A stretch of DNA of 64,000 nt from Bog-950 sp044228435 (GTDB taxonomy: Bacteria; Bacteroidota; Bacteroidia; Chitinophagales; LD1). Position 1 is the stretch's first letter; every line of letters begins with the position of its first letter. The notes beneath the pieces are model-generated. The model was not told the origin of the DNA, made no database searches, and saw only the letters and a program-made list of their open reading frames with translations. The DNA is taken from contig JBGAUW010000014.1 of NCBI GenBank assembly GCA_044228435.1, positions 62,001-126,000 of the forward strand, in the 5' to 3' direction. A program made the position numbers and the translations under genes. Positions 54,506 to 63,846 of this stretch are shown here, in pieces.

Positions 54506-55114
54506 ATGAATTTGTTCGATAACCATATAGAGCCTGATAAAAACCTGCTACCATACGATGGCATTGTAAATTACTATGGCAAAGTGTGCACTACTGCTCA
54601 GGCCAATCATTATTTAGAGGCCTTGCTAAATACCATTGAATGGGGGAATGATAAGGCCATTATATTTGGTAAGCTGATTATAACCAAACGCAAAGTGGCG
54701 TGGTATGGTGAGCGGGAATTTGAATACACTTACAGCAATACGACCAAACGCGCTTTACCCTGGACTAAGGAACTTTTAGAATTAAAACTTATTGCCGAAG
54801 AGAAGGCCGGTGAAACATTCAACAGTTGCCTTTTAAATTTATACCATACCGGTGAGGAAGGCATGGCCTGGCATAGCGATGGCGAAAAAGATTTAAAGAA
54901 AAACGGAGCCATTGGATCGATGAGTTTTGGTGCTGAGCGCAAGTTTATGTTTAAGCACAAACAGACCGGTGAAAAGGTAGATGTGTTTTTGGAACATGGC
55001 AGCCTGCTGGTAATGAAAGGCACCACCCAAACCAACTGGCTGCACCGGTTGCCGCCCACTACTAAAATAAAAACCCCACGAGTAAATTTGACATTTAGAA
55101 CGATAGTGGAGTAA
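54506..55114 (+). CDS. alkB: AlkB-type alpha-ketoglutarate-dependent DNA dioxygenase
   Basis: 202 residues from MNLFDNHIEPDK; the seven-codon longer start lies in the inverted repeat. It has a jelly-roll dioxygenase core with the iron triad His-X-Asp in AWHSDGEKD and a later His in WLHRLPPT, plus the C-terminal RVNLTFR that binds 2-oxoglutarate. The early LPYDGIVNYYGKV matches AlkB homologues of the ALKBH2/3 type. It oxidatively removes methyl groups from 1-methyladenine and 3-methylcytosine. It is the third alkylation-repair gene in a row. Confidence 0.92.
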   Translation: MNLFDNHIEPDKNLLPYDGIVNYYGKVCTTAQANHYLEALLNTIEWGNDKAIIFGKLIITKRKVAWYGEREFEYTYSNTTKRALPWTKELLELKLIAEEKAGETFNSCLLNLYHTGEEGMAWHSDGEKDLKKNGAIGSMSFGAERKFMFKHKQTGEKVDVFLEHGSLLVMKGTTQTNWLHRLPPTTKIKTPRVNLTFRTIVE

Positions 55115-55173
55115 AACCCCGGACCGGTTGTTTTAGCAGAATAAAATCTTTTATTTTGTAAAAACCACCCATT

Positions 55174-55620
55174 ATGAAAACACAGATTGCACTACTGTTT
55201 GCATTTGCTTTTTTAATTGGCCTGTACAGCTGCGAATGCGGTGGCTGGAAGTGCAACAAAGCCAATTACATGTATGAGGTAAATTTTAAAGGATTTAGCG
55301 ATAGCGACTTAACCCCATTGGTAATTAACCGCTATGTGAAAAATACAAATTTGGACAGCTTTTACCGCACCGATACTATTTACGACCTTGAAAGCGGCTA
55401 CACCGACGTAGAGAAAACGAGAACATTGCATTTGAATGAAACTGCTTATGATTACGCATTCGTTGCGCCACGCCTAAATGCGACATACACACTTACGCAA
55501 ATAGGCTTTACCACCGGCACTTGCACCAATTGCAATAAAAAATACAAGATACAAGAGCTTAATAGTTATGTATTAAACGGCACTTATAAAACCGGGCAGG
55601 ACGTAGTAATTCAAAAATAG
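55174..55620 (+). CDS. Small putative lipoprotein
   Basis: 148 residues with signal MKTQIALLFAFAFLIGLYSC. The mature part has five cysteines, including CECGGWKC and TCTNCNKK, suggesting disulfides or metal binding. I recognise no family. It follows alkB by 59 bases on the same strand but probably has its own promoter, with a TTATTTTG-like element just upstream. Confidence 0.6.
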   Translation: MKTQIALLFAFAFLIGLYSCECGGWKCNKANYMYEVNFKGFSDSDLTPLVINRYVKNTNLDSFYRTDTIYDLESGYTDVEKTRTLHLNETAYDYAFVAPRLNATYTLTQIGFTTGTCTNCNKKYKIQELNSYVLNGTYKTGQDVVIQK

Positions 55621-55633
55621 AGCTTGGTTTATG

Positions 55634-55657
55634 TGGCACAAGCGGACTCTCGGGCCA
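55634..55657. repeat. REP-like hairpin (AGNGGACNCTC family), copy 3
   Basis: Outer arms TGGC/GCCA enclose the core AGCGGACTCTC, matching copies at 34167 and 37181. It is non-coding, between convergent genes. Confidence 0.55.
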
Positions 55658-55775
55658 GTTTCGTTTTTTAACTCTTCTATAAAACACCAATGACACTTCA
55701 AACCTTTCGGAACGCGCGTGGCAGACACATTAACGCATAAAACAAAACAGCACAGCGCCAACTGGTAACTAGTAA

Positions 55776-57263
55776 TTACTTCCTCGAGTAATTCGGGCTT
55801 TCCTTCGTAATCATTACATCGTGCGGGTGGCTCTCTTGCATACCCGCGTTGGTAATGCGCACAAATTGTGCTTGTTGTAAAGCGCGGATGTTTTTGGCAC
55901 CGCAATAACCCATACCAGCTTTAAGGCCGCCTATGTATTGGTATATAACTTCCTGCACGCTGCCCTTAAACGGCACACGGCCCACAATACCCTCGGGCAC
56001 CAGTTTCTTTATATCGTCTTCCACATCCTGAAAATAGCGGTCTTTGCTTCCCTCCTGCATTGCTTCTACGCTGCCCATGCCGCGGTAGCTTTTAAACTTA
56101 CGGCCCTCGTAAATAATAGTCTCGCCCGGGCTTTCGTCGGTGCCGGCAAAAATACCACCAGCCATTACCGTATCGGCGCCTGCAGCAATTGCTTTTACTA
56201 TATCGCCGGTGTAACGTATACCGCCATCGGCAATAACAGCAACACCCGATTTTTTAGCGGCTTTGCTGGCTTCGTAAATGGCCGTTAATTGCGGAACACC
56301 CACACCCGCTACAATACGCGTAGTGCAGATGGAGCCGGGCCCAACACCAATTTTAACTGCGTCTACACCGGCATCTATAAGCGCTTTAGCTCCAGCACCG
56401 GTGGCCACGTTGCCACCCACAATTTCTAAATGCTTAAAGGCTTGCTTGGCTTTCTTAATCGATTGCAATACACCGCGGCTATGGCCGTGTGCGGTATCAA
56501 TACAAATTACATCTACCCCCACGTGGGCCAGAGCCTCCATACGTGTTAGTATATCGGCCGTTACACCTACAGCAGCGCCACACAGCAAACGGCCAAACTT
56601 ATCTTTGGTGCCGTTAGGATGATTACGCACCTTTAAAATATCTTTATAGGTAATAAGGCCCACTAACTTACCGGTGCTGTCTACCACTGGTAATTTCTCA
56701 ATCTTATATTTTTCCAGCGTTTTTTCAGCCTGCTTTAAATCGGTGCCTTTGGGGGCGGTAATCAGCTTTTCTACCGTCATTATATCCGTAACCTTACGCT
56801 TGGCGTTTTTCTCAAAGCGCAAATCGCGGTTGGTTAATATGCCCACCAGCTTACCTGTTTTGCTTACAATAGGAATACCGCCAATGCGGTTTTCGCTCAT
56901 TATACGAAGCGCCTGGCCTACCAAGGCATCTTCGGTAAGGGTAATGGGATCTATAATCATGCCCGAATCGGCGCGCTTTACTTTACGCACCATTTCGGCC
57001 TGCTTTTCAATACTCATGTTTTTGTGCAAAATACCTATGCCGCCCTCGCGCGCAATGGCAATAGCCAGTGCTGATTCGGTAACTGTATCCATAGCTGCCG
57101 ATACCAAAGGCACGTTAATGCGTATGTTGCGGGTTAGCTGGGTGCTTATATCCACCTCGCGCGGTAAAACCTCAGAATAATTGGGAACCAGAAGGACATC
57201 ATCGAAGGTAATGCCCTCAAAACCGAATTTATCGGTAATAGAATTTTTGCTTGCCATGCGCAA
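55776..57263 (-). CDS. guaB: IMP dehydrogenase
   Basis: 495 residues: TIM barrel with an inserted CBS pair (about 95-215). The start MRMASKN has a second Met at residue 3. Motifs are TFDDVLLVP, the catalytic Cys loop GPGSICTTR, the flap Arg-Tyr segment YRGMGS and GGLKAGMGYCG. It oxidises IMP to XMP with NAD, the first step to GMP. The CBS pair senses nucleotides and controls oligomer state. It is a single minus-strand gene. Confidence 0.95.
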   Translation of the reverse strand: MRMASKNSITDKFGFEGITFDDVLLVPNYSEVLPREVDISTQLTRNIRINVPLVSAAMDTVTESALAIAIAREGGIGILHKNMSIEKQAEMVRKVKRADSGMIIDPITLTEDALVGQALRIMSENRIGGIPIVSKTGKLVGILTNRDLRFEKNAKRKVTDIMTVEKLITAPKGTDLKQAEKTLEKYKIEKLPVVDSTGKLVGLITYKDILKVRNHPNGTKDKFGRLLCGAAVGVTADILTRMEALAHVGVDVICIDTAHGHSRGVLQSIKKAKQAFKHLEIVGGNVATGAGAKALIDAGVDAVKIGVGPGSICTTRIVAGVGVPQLTAIYEASKAAKKSGVAVIADGGIRYTGDIVKAIAAGADTVMAGGIFAGTDESPGETIIYEGRKFKSYRGMGSVEAMQEGSKDRYFQDVEDDIKKLVPEGIVGRVPFKGSVQEVIYQYIGGLKAGMGYCGAKNIRALQQAQFVRITNAGMQESHPHDVMITKESPNYSRK

Positions 57264-57421
57264 ATATACATTTAGGGCGCAAAATTCATAATCACTTTTA
57301 AATCAATTGGCAAATGTGGAACCTAACCGTGTAAACAGCCCGCAATGGTTGGTCCGTGGCAAATTCGCCATTCATACAAATTAACAGGAATGAATTATGT
57401 TCACGCCGTTAAATTTAGCAA

Positions 57422-58360
57422 ATGAAAAAAGTGGTCAGCCTGATTGTTATTATACTGGTTATACTCATTATTCTGCCCCTGGGCTACATGGCCCTGCGCC
57501 CAAGCCTGATAGTAAGTAAAAGTAAAGCGAAAGAAGATTTGGCCCAGGCCTCTTCTCATTTTTTGCAATGGCGCGGTGCCGAAATACACTATACCGACGA
57601 AGGCCGCGGGGTGCCGGTGCTAATGATACATGGCTTTGGAGGTTCGTTCCGCAACTTTCAAAAACTGAACGACAGCCTTAAAAACGATTACCGCACCATA
57701 CGGGTAGACCTGCCGGGCTTTGGTCTTAGCGACCAACCAGCTGCCGATAGCAAAACGAATTTTGTGGAGCTGTATACCGATTTTATGCATTTTTTTATGG
57801 ATACCCTGCACCTGGACTCTGTTTACGTAGTGGGTAATAGCATGGGCGGCATGGTAGCCTGGGGCATGGCGGCTAATGATACAGTAAGAATTAAAAAATT
57901 GGTATTGCTGAATGCAGCGGGCTATGAGTTAGATAAGGTTGCGAAGGGTGCCACCGGTTTTTTAACCAGCAAAGTAGGGCAATTGATGTTTAAGAAAGGT
58001 ATGCCATTAAAAATGAGCGAGGGCGGTGCAGCCAGCTGCTATGCCGATGATAGCCGGATAAACCACGATGAGGTAGTAGTGAATAATGAATTATGGAATC
58101 GCGAAGGAAATATACCTGCCGCTTTTGCTATGGCCAGCAGCGGGCAGTTTCCGGATTCTACCCAAATATCTAATATACAATGCCCTACCCTGATTGTATG
58201 GGGAACACAGGATGAAATTATACCGGTAGCACATGCCGAAAAATTTAAGCGCGATATAAAAAACAGCCGCACCATCATTTACGACCCTTGTGGCCATTGC
58301 CCCATGATAGAGTTGCCGGAAAAACTTACACCGGATATAAGGAAGTTTTTTGCGGAGTAA
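57422..58360 (+). CDS. Membrane-anchored alpha/beta hydrolase
   Basis: 312 residues. One N-terminal membrane helix (VVSLIVIILVILIILPLGYMAL) leaves the enzyme in the periplasm or facing outside. The catalytic triad is visible: nucleophile Ser in GNSMGG, an Asp in WGTQDEI and His in DPCGHCPMIELPEKL. HGFGGSFRNF supplies the oxyanion hole. It is an esterase or lipase-like hydrolase of unknown substrate, convergent with the M28 peptidase gene ten bases beyond its end. Confidence 0.87.
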   Translation: MKKVVSLIVIILVILIILPLGYMALRPSLIVSKSKAKEDLAQASSHFLQWRGAEIHYTDEGRGVPVLMIHGFGGSFRNFQKLNDSLKNDYRTIRVDLPGFGLSDQPAADSKTNFVELYTDFMHFFMDTLHLDSVYVVGNSMGGMVAWGMAANDTVRIKKLVLLNAAGYELDKVAKGATGFLTSKVGQLMFKKGMPLKMSEGGAASCYADDSRINHDEVVVNNELWNREGNIPAAFAMASSGQFPDSTQISNIQCPTLIVWGTQDEIIPVAHAEKFKRDIKNSRTIIYDPCGHCPMIELPEKLTPDIRKFFAE

Positions 58361-58369
58361 GGTGCTGCC

Positions 58370-59914
58370 TTATTTCTTTACAAAGCTTTTAACCACTTTG
58401 CCGTTAGCTGATTGTAACACCGCAAAGTAAGTACCGGCAGGTAAGCGGTTAAGAGTAACTTCCGTTTTAGTTCTGCCTGCTACGTTTTCGGTGTAAACCA
58501 CGCGGCCTTCTACATCCATTAATTGTAAGCTATAATTATTGCCTATGCACTCGCCGGCCTCTACTGTAAGCGAACCCTTAACCGGAACAGGGTAAAGTTG
58601 CAGCGCACAATTTAAACTGGTTTTAGGTATAGCGGTAGGTATAATAGCGGCGTCTGTATACGTGCTATTTTGCAACCCGGCTAAAGCAGCAAGGGTGGCT
58701 ACTGAGCCCTTTACCACGTTGCTCATAAACGTAAAGTTAAGAGCACCAAGCGTATCAGAAGGCTCGTGGTAATTGCTGTTGCGGAAGTTGGCGCCATCGG
58801 TAAGCATAAGCGCAGGCACATCGTTATCCCAGAAAGGGGCATGGTCGCTACGGCGGAAGTCGGCAGCTATGGTGCCGTTACCGGGCAATGCCAACGTTGA
58901 AAGCTTTAACGCAGGAACATATACATGTGAAAGGCTATCGAATGCATTATTGAGTTCTACCGATTGAGCATCGCCTACGTTTACAATAAAATTGCCACGA
59001 AAACTATCGGCCTGCAAAGCTGCATATTGGCTAGGGAACAAAATATTGAAACCCGAAACAACCTGCTGTGAGTTGGCCACATTGCTGTAATAGCCTATCA
59101 TTTCAAAATTAAGCACGCCTTTAAGTTTCTCCCAGGCGGGTATGCCGCTTTGCACATATTTAATGCTACCGTTTAAACCGGTCTCTTCAAAATCGAAACC
59201 TATAAAACGGATAGTTTTTGTAAAGTGATAAGGGGCAAGCACGCGCAGGGCCTCTAACACACCGGTAACGCCCGAGCCATTATCATCGGCACCCGGTGCA
59301 TCGTTAACCGAATCGAAGTGGGCATCGATAATGTAAGTAGTATCCTCTTGCCCCAAGCCCTGCTTGCGGCCAATAATATTTTGCCCCGTATAGCCAGACT
59401 TAATAAAATCCTGCAGGGTAGTTTGCAAACCCGCCGCATTAAAGCGGGCTTCTATGGTATCTTTTACCTCCTCCAGGTGGCTAGGGTTGGCCTGGTAGTG
59501 GCGTATGCCTTGTATAAACTGCAGGTTATTGCGCATACGCACGCTATCTACCTGATCTACTATTGTCTGTATATCTGGCACTTGATGGTCATCGGCTACC
59601 AGCCGCAAGGTGTGGCTATAAATATTGCTGATGGTATCGTAGTTCCAGGTAATTTGCTTTCCGAAGCCAGGCGTAATGGCTGCCCCCAAATCGCCGGTGG
59701 CGGCAGTGGTGTTTACCAAAAAGGTTTGGCCACCATTATTCGATACCAGAAATTTAACTTCAGCAGGATTGCTTTCGGCATCGCTTAAATCATAAATAAC
59801 AGTTACCAGCCCTCCGCTGATACTGATATTAAGGTTGCTGATAACCGGTGCCTGATTTTGAGCAAATAGTAAATTGCAACAGAACAGCGCTGCCAATATT
59901 TGAAATAGTTTCAT
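58370..59914 (-). CDS. Secreted M28-family metallopeptidase, T9SS cargo
   Basis: 514 residues. Signal peptide about 1-19, then an N-terminal beta-sandwich (about 20-115). The M28 catalytic domain has dizinc ligands AHFDS, GADDNGSG, DFEETG, FEMIG and NYHEPSD. A T9SS type A domain occupies the C-terminus (LQLYPVPVKGSLTV onward). It removes N-terminal residues from peptides outside the cell. It follows the Asp-box protein gene by 53 bases and probably shares its operon. Confidence 0.88.
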   Translation of the reverse strand: MKLFQILAALFCCNLLFAQNQAPVISNLNISISGGLVTVIYDLSDAESNPAEVKFLVSNNGGQTFLVNTTAATGDLGAAITPGFGKQITWNYDTISNIYSHTLRLVADDHQVPDIQTIVDQVDSVRMRNNLQFIQGIRHYQANPSHLEEVKDTIEARFNAAGLQTTLQDFIKSGYTGQNIIGRKQGLGQEDTTYIIDAHFDSVNDAPGADDNGSGVTGVLEALRVLAPYHFTKTIRFIGFDFEETGLNGSIKYVQSGIPAWEKLKGVLNFEMIGYYSNVANSQQVVSGFNILFPSQYAALQADSFRGNFIVNVGDAQSVELNNAFDSLSHVYVPALKLSTLALPGNGTIAADFRRSDHAPFWDNDVPALMLTDGANFRNSNYHEPSDTLGALNFTFMSNVVKGSVATLAALAGLQNSTYTDAAIIPTAIPKTSLNCALQLYPVPVKGSLTVEAGECIGNNYSLQLMDVEGRVVYTENVAGRTKTEVTLNRLPAGTYFAVLQSANGKVVKSFVKK

Positions 59915-59967
59915 ACCACTTTGTTTATGGTAAAGTAAACAAATTGCGGCTAAATTTTAAACTACCC

Positions 59968-62900
59968 TCAATATGCCGAGTTCTTACCCTTCTTCTTAAG
60001 TGCCTCGTTCACCTTTGGCCTATAGGCTTTCTTGCGTTCATCCAGCTTCTTTTCGGTGTTGTTCATATCGCGCTGTAGCTTATTCAACCCTTCGTTTTGC
60101 GAAGTTGTTGGCTTGTTATCGCTGTAAGTAATGCCAAAGTAGATATCGCTTATTTTATCACGCAGTTTTTCCTCATCGGCAAACAACACGGTTCTACCGG
60201 TTTTAACCGGTACCAGTTCGGCCCTTATAGCTTCCAGGCTATCGTAGTATTCTTTTACCAATGGCGATTCACCCTGCAAATCCATAATCTTCTTTTGTTC
60301 GGCAATTACCGAGTCCATCAGTTTGGCCAAATCCTCCTGCATTTTGTAGGTACGCATTACAGCATTGTAGTTCTCGTCACGCTCAGCAGCAGTAGTAGTT
60401 GCCCTTGGGTCTACTACTAATTGCAATTCTCCTTCAGCCGTTTTATCGCCGGCAATTACCTTCACTTTGTATTTGCCCTCGCGTACCAGCGGCCCGGTAG
60501 TAGAAGCGCCAAAATCGGCCTTTGCACCACCCTCTGCCACGCGGGGTGGCTTAAGGCGCATGTTCCAGGTTACAATATTTAAGCCCTTGCGCTTAGTGCC
60601 GGGAAAGTCAATCAGAAAGTTGCCTTTATCATCATAAATCTGCACCGTTACTGTACCGCTGTTAAGGCGCTGTTTAAGGTAATAGGTTATGCGGGCATCT
60701 TCGGTAGAGTTTCCGGCGCTGTAGCCATATTCACTATCCCAAAAATATTGGTAGTGCCCGTTGCTGATAGCATTTGCTTTGCCGGGTATTACTGCAACAT
60801 CGGCGTTTAGCACAGCAGCATCCATTTTTCGCAATGGGGAAATATCGTCCACTATTAAAACGCCACGTCCGTGGGTTCCTACAACCAAATCATTTGTTTG
60901 GGGTTCAATGGTGAGGTCGCGCACCAGTGCATACTCTGGTATATGCCCTTTCATTTGCAACCAATTGGCGCCGCCATCAATAGTTACATAAAGGCCCATT
61001 TCGGTGCCTAAAAAAAGCAGGTCCTTACTTACCAAATCTTCTTTTACTTTATGCGCATAGCCTTTAAATGCCGGGCTGCTAAACATTGTCCATGTTTTAC
61101 CCATATCGACCGACTTAGCCACATAGGTTTTCATATCGCCATAAGTATGGTTTTCGAAGGTGGCATACACTACGTTTTTATCAAACCGACTTGGCTCAAT
61201 ACTGCTTACCCAGGTTTGTGCCGGCACGCCGCTAAGGGCATAGTTTTTTGCCAGGTTGGTCCATGTTTTTCCGCCATCGGTAGTCAGTTGCAGGTTACCA
61301 TCATCAGTACCTACATAAATCATATTTACATCCAGCGGCGACTCGGCAATAGTAAAAATGGTGCAATGGTTTTCGGCACTGGTGTTATCGTTGGTAAGGC
61401 CGCCACTCTCCTCTTGCTTTAATTTGTTAGGGTCGTTAGTAGTAAGGTCGGGCGAAATTTTATCCCAGGTAATACCGCGGTTATCGCTTTTATACAAAAA
61501 CTGCGAGGCCATATAAATACGTTTTTTATTATTTAGGCTTCGAACAATTGGAGTGTTCCAGTTAAAGCGCAACTTAGGGTCACCTTCACCGGCTTTAGGT
61601 TGCACATCCTGAAACTGGTTTACGTGTCCATCGAATTTAAAAATGTGCCCGCCCTGGTATTCGCTGTAAACAATATCATGGTCTTCAGCATCGGGCTGCA
61701 CCCAAAAGCCATCGCCACCACCTACGTTTTTCCAATCGCCGTTTTCGATACCACCCGGCGATTGCGATGGAGCGCGCCAGCTGCCGTTATCCTGCATACC
61801 ACAATACACATAATAAGGGCTGCGCTCATCTACCTGCACATGGTAAAGTTGCGATACAGGAATGGTGTTTAAATAAATCCAGTTATTGCCTTTATCTACA
61901 CTCATGTAAACGCCACCATCGGTGCCCACATACATTTGCGAAGTATTTTTGGGGTTAATCCAAAGAGCGTGCATATCGGAGTGCACATAGGTGTTGGCCG
62001 TGGCGCCGCCACCGGCCCAGCTATAGCCCCCATCGTCGCTATACGAAAAGCGGAAGGCCGGGCGGTAAATGCGTTTAGGGTTTTCGGGGTCTACTACCAG
62101 CGTGCTAAAGTAAAACGGACGCGCGCAAATATTATCATCGGCGCTCTGTTCCTTCCAGGTTTCGCCGGCATCGGTGCTTAGTAATAATGTGGTGCGTTTG
62201 CTTTCTACAATCATTACCAGGTTTTCCGGTGCCGATGGCGCAATGGCGATAGCCGCGCGGCCAATATCGCCTGCGGGCACACCGTTTTGTATTTTGCGCC
62301 ATGTTTTACCACCATCGGTAGATTTCATTACACTACTACCCGGGCCACCTGAGTTAAACGCATATGGTTTGCGACGAAACTGCCAAAAGGTGGCATACAT
62401 CGTATTCGGATTTTTAGGGTCCAGCACAAAATCGGCACAACCGGTGGAATCGTTTACATAATAAATCTTCTCCCAGTTTTTTCCTCCATCGCTTGTTTTA
62501 TAAAGGCCGCGGTCCGGCGAGTTGCTCCAAAGCTTTCCTGGCACTGCAACAAAAACGGTGTTTGGGTCATTTGGATGAATAACCACCTTGCTGATATGCT
62601 CTGAATTAGGCAAGCCCATAAACACCCAGTTTTCGCCACCATCGGTGGTTTTATAAATACCGTTACCAATAGATACGGTGTTGCGCATATTGCTTTCTCC
62701 GGTTCCCACCCATACTATATCTGGGTTGATTTGATCGATAGCTACTGCGCCAATACTTTGGCAATGCTTATCGAACACCGAAGTAAACTGTGCGCCACCG
62801 GTTGTGGTTTTCCAAACCCCACCGCCCGCTGTGCCTATATAAATAATACGCGGGTCGGCATTGTAACCATCAATAGCGCTTATGCGCCCACCGGTAAGTG

Positions 62901-63057
62901 CCGGGCCAATATGGCGGGCTTCCAATTTACCTAAAGCTGCGCTTGTTAGTTTGGTGGTAGTGGCAGCTGGTGCTGCACTTTTAGTTTTACCTTTTTGCGC
63001 CCATGCCGAACCGGTTAAAAGTATAAGCAGCGAAAGAATATATATTTTGTTTTTCAT
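59968..63057 (-). CDS. Secreted VPS10/Asp-box beta-propeller protein
   Basis: 1029 residues. Signal peptide about 1-20. About ten Asp-box (BNR) motifs of the SxDGGxxW type, such as TTDGGENWVF, TSDGGKNWEK, STDGGKTWRK and TIDGGANWLQM, form one or two beta-propellers (about 35-750), similar to VPS10/sortilin-like or sialidase-fold proteins. The C-terminus is a beta domain plus a Lys/Glu-rich helical end with no sorting domain. Catalytic sialidase residues are not evident. It lies between a LolA-like gene and a peptidase gene, all on the minus strand. Confidence 0.85.
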   Translation of the reverse strand: MKNKIYILSLLILLTGSAWAQKGKTKSAAPAATTTKLTSAALGKLEARHIGPALTGGRISAIDGYNADPRIIYIGTAGGGVWKTTTGGAQFTSVFDKHCQSIGAVAIDQINPDIVWVGTGESNMRNTVSIGNGIYKTTDGGENWVFMGLPNSEHISKVVIHPNDPNTVFVAVPGKLWSNSPDRGLYKTSDGGKNWEKIYYVNDSTGCADFVLDPKNPNTMYATFWQFRRKPYAFNSGGPGSSVMKSTDGGKTWRKIQNGVPAGDIGRAAIAIAPSAPENLVMIVESKRTTLLLSTDAGETWKEQSADDNICARPFYFSTLVVDPENPKRIYRPAFRFSYSDDGGYSWAGGGATANTYVHSDMHALWINPKNTSQMYVGTDGGVYMSVDKGNNWIYLNTIPVSQLYHVQVDERSPYYVYCGMQDNGSWRAPSQSPGGIENGDWKNVGGGDGFWVQPDAEDHDIVYSEYQGGHIFKFDGHVNQFQDVQPKAGEGDPKLRFNWNTPIVRSLNNKKRIYMASQFLYKSDNRGITWDKISPDLTTNDPNKLKQEESGGLTNDNTSAENHCTIFTIAESPLDVNMIYVGTDDGNLQLTTDGGKTWTNLAKNYALSGVPAQTWVSSIEPSRFDKNVVYATFENHTYGDMKTYVAKSVDMGKTWTMFSSPAFKGYAHKVKEDLVSKDLLFLGTEMGLYVTIDGGANWLQMKGHIPEYALVRDLTIEPQTNDLVVGTHGRGVLIVDDISPLRKMDAAVLNADVAVIPGKANAISNGHYQYFWDSEYGYSAGNSTEDARITYYLKQRLNSGTVTVQIYDDKGNFLIDFPGTKRKGLNIVTWNMRLKPPRVAEGGAKADFGASTTGPLVREGKYKVKVIAGDKTAEGELQLVVDPRATTTAAERDENYNAVMRTYKMQEDLAKLMDSVIAEQKKIMDLQGESPLVKEYYDSLEAIRAELVPVKTGRTVLFADEEKLRDKISDIYFGITYSDNKPTTSQNEGLNKLQRDMNNTEKKLDERKKAYRPKVNEALKKKGKNSAY

Positions 63058-63111
63058 AAGAATATCGTTTATGGAATTTGCTCTTTGTTTAGATGATGGG
63101 GGACCGTTGGG

Positions 63112-63846
63112 TTATGGCATTTTAGGCAGGTCGAACATTTTTGAATCCACAACCGGGTTAATCTCAACCTTTGTAAAATTTACCGGCCCGCCCTGTTCGC
63201 TGCCATTAGCATCTACCCGCTGGCTGCAAAAAGGAACCGTTACGCCATAATCGGTTTTCCTAAAGTCGGAATAAACAAAATAGCTTTTCAATTCCTTATC
63301 TTTCAGTTTAACCCGCTGCACCTCTTTAAGTATCAGGTAGGTTTCGGTATCTAAATAGTAATAAACCATATCGCCATCGGGGGTGTTCAATCTTAGTTTA
63401 TATACATCTGTTCCGTCCATATCGTCGGTGCCCAAAAACTCAACGGTATAGCCCTTTGCTTTGTAGTTAAACAAAAGGCCTTGCGGGTCGCTACCCAATT
63501 TATCAGAACGAATATCTTCCGGTGCCAGGGGGTCGGTTTCGCGCTTACCGCCAAAAGGGTTATAGGTCCAGCCGCTATCGGCCCGTATAGCCGTTCTACT
63601 GGTCATACCCTGCCAGCTAAAATCGGAATAAGAGCCCTTAAACGGTTTGCTGGAATATAATCCCGTTACAGGTGCCTGCATACCGGGCCCTATTTGGTAA
63701 GTACCTGTATACTTAAGCGAAACTACCTTGCTCCACTTATCGGCGCCACCGGTAGCGGCTACATATTTATTGACGATATCATCGGCAGTTTGGGCAAAGG
63801 CCCCAAAGGTTGCCAGCAGTAAAAGGACAAGGCTTAATTGTTTCAT
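63112..63846 (-). CDS. LolA-like outer-membrane lipoprotein-carrier family protein
   Basis: 244 residues. Signal peptide 1-19. The mature region has the half-barrel strands of LolA/LolB folds (LKYTGTYQIGPGMQAP, DTETYLILKEVQRV, FRKTDYGVTVPF). This group is often annotated as outer membrane lipoprotein-sorting protein, but true LolA function is uncertain. It is the first gene of the likely three-gene minus operon, 54 bases from the Asp-box protein gene, and probably binds a hydrophobic ligand in the periplasm. Confidence 0.75.
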   Translation of the reverse strand: MKQLSLVLLLLATFGAFAQTADDIVNKYVAATGGADKWSKVVSLKYTGTYQIGPGMQAPVTGLYSSKPFKGSYSDFSWQGMTSRTAIRADSGWTYNPFGGKRETDPLAPEDIRSDKLGSDPQGLLFNYKAKGYTVEFLGTDDMDGTDVYKLRLNTPDGDMVYYYLDTETYLILKEVQRVKLKDKELKSYFVYSDFRKTDYGVTVPFCSQRVDANGSEQGGPVNFTKVEINPVVDSKMFDLPKMP

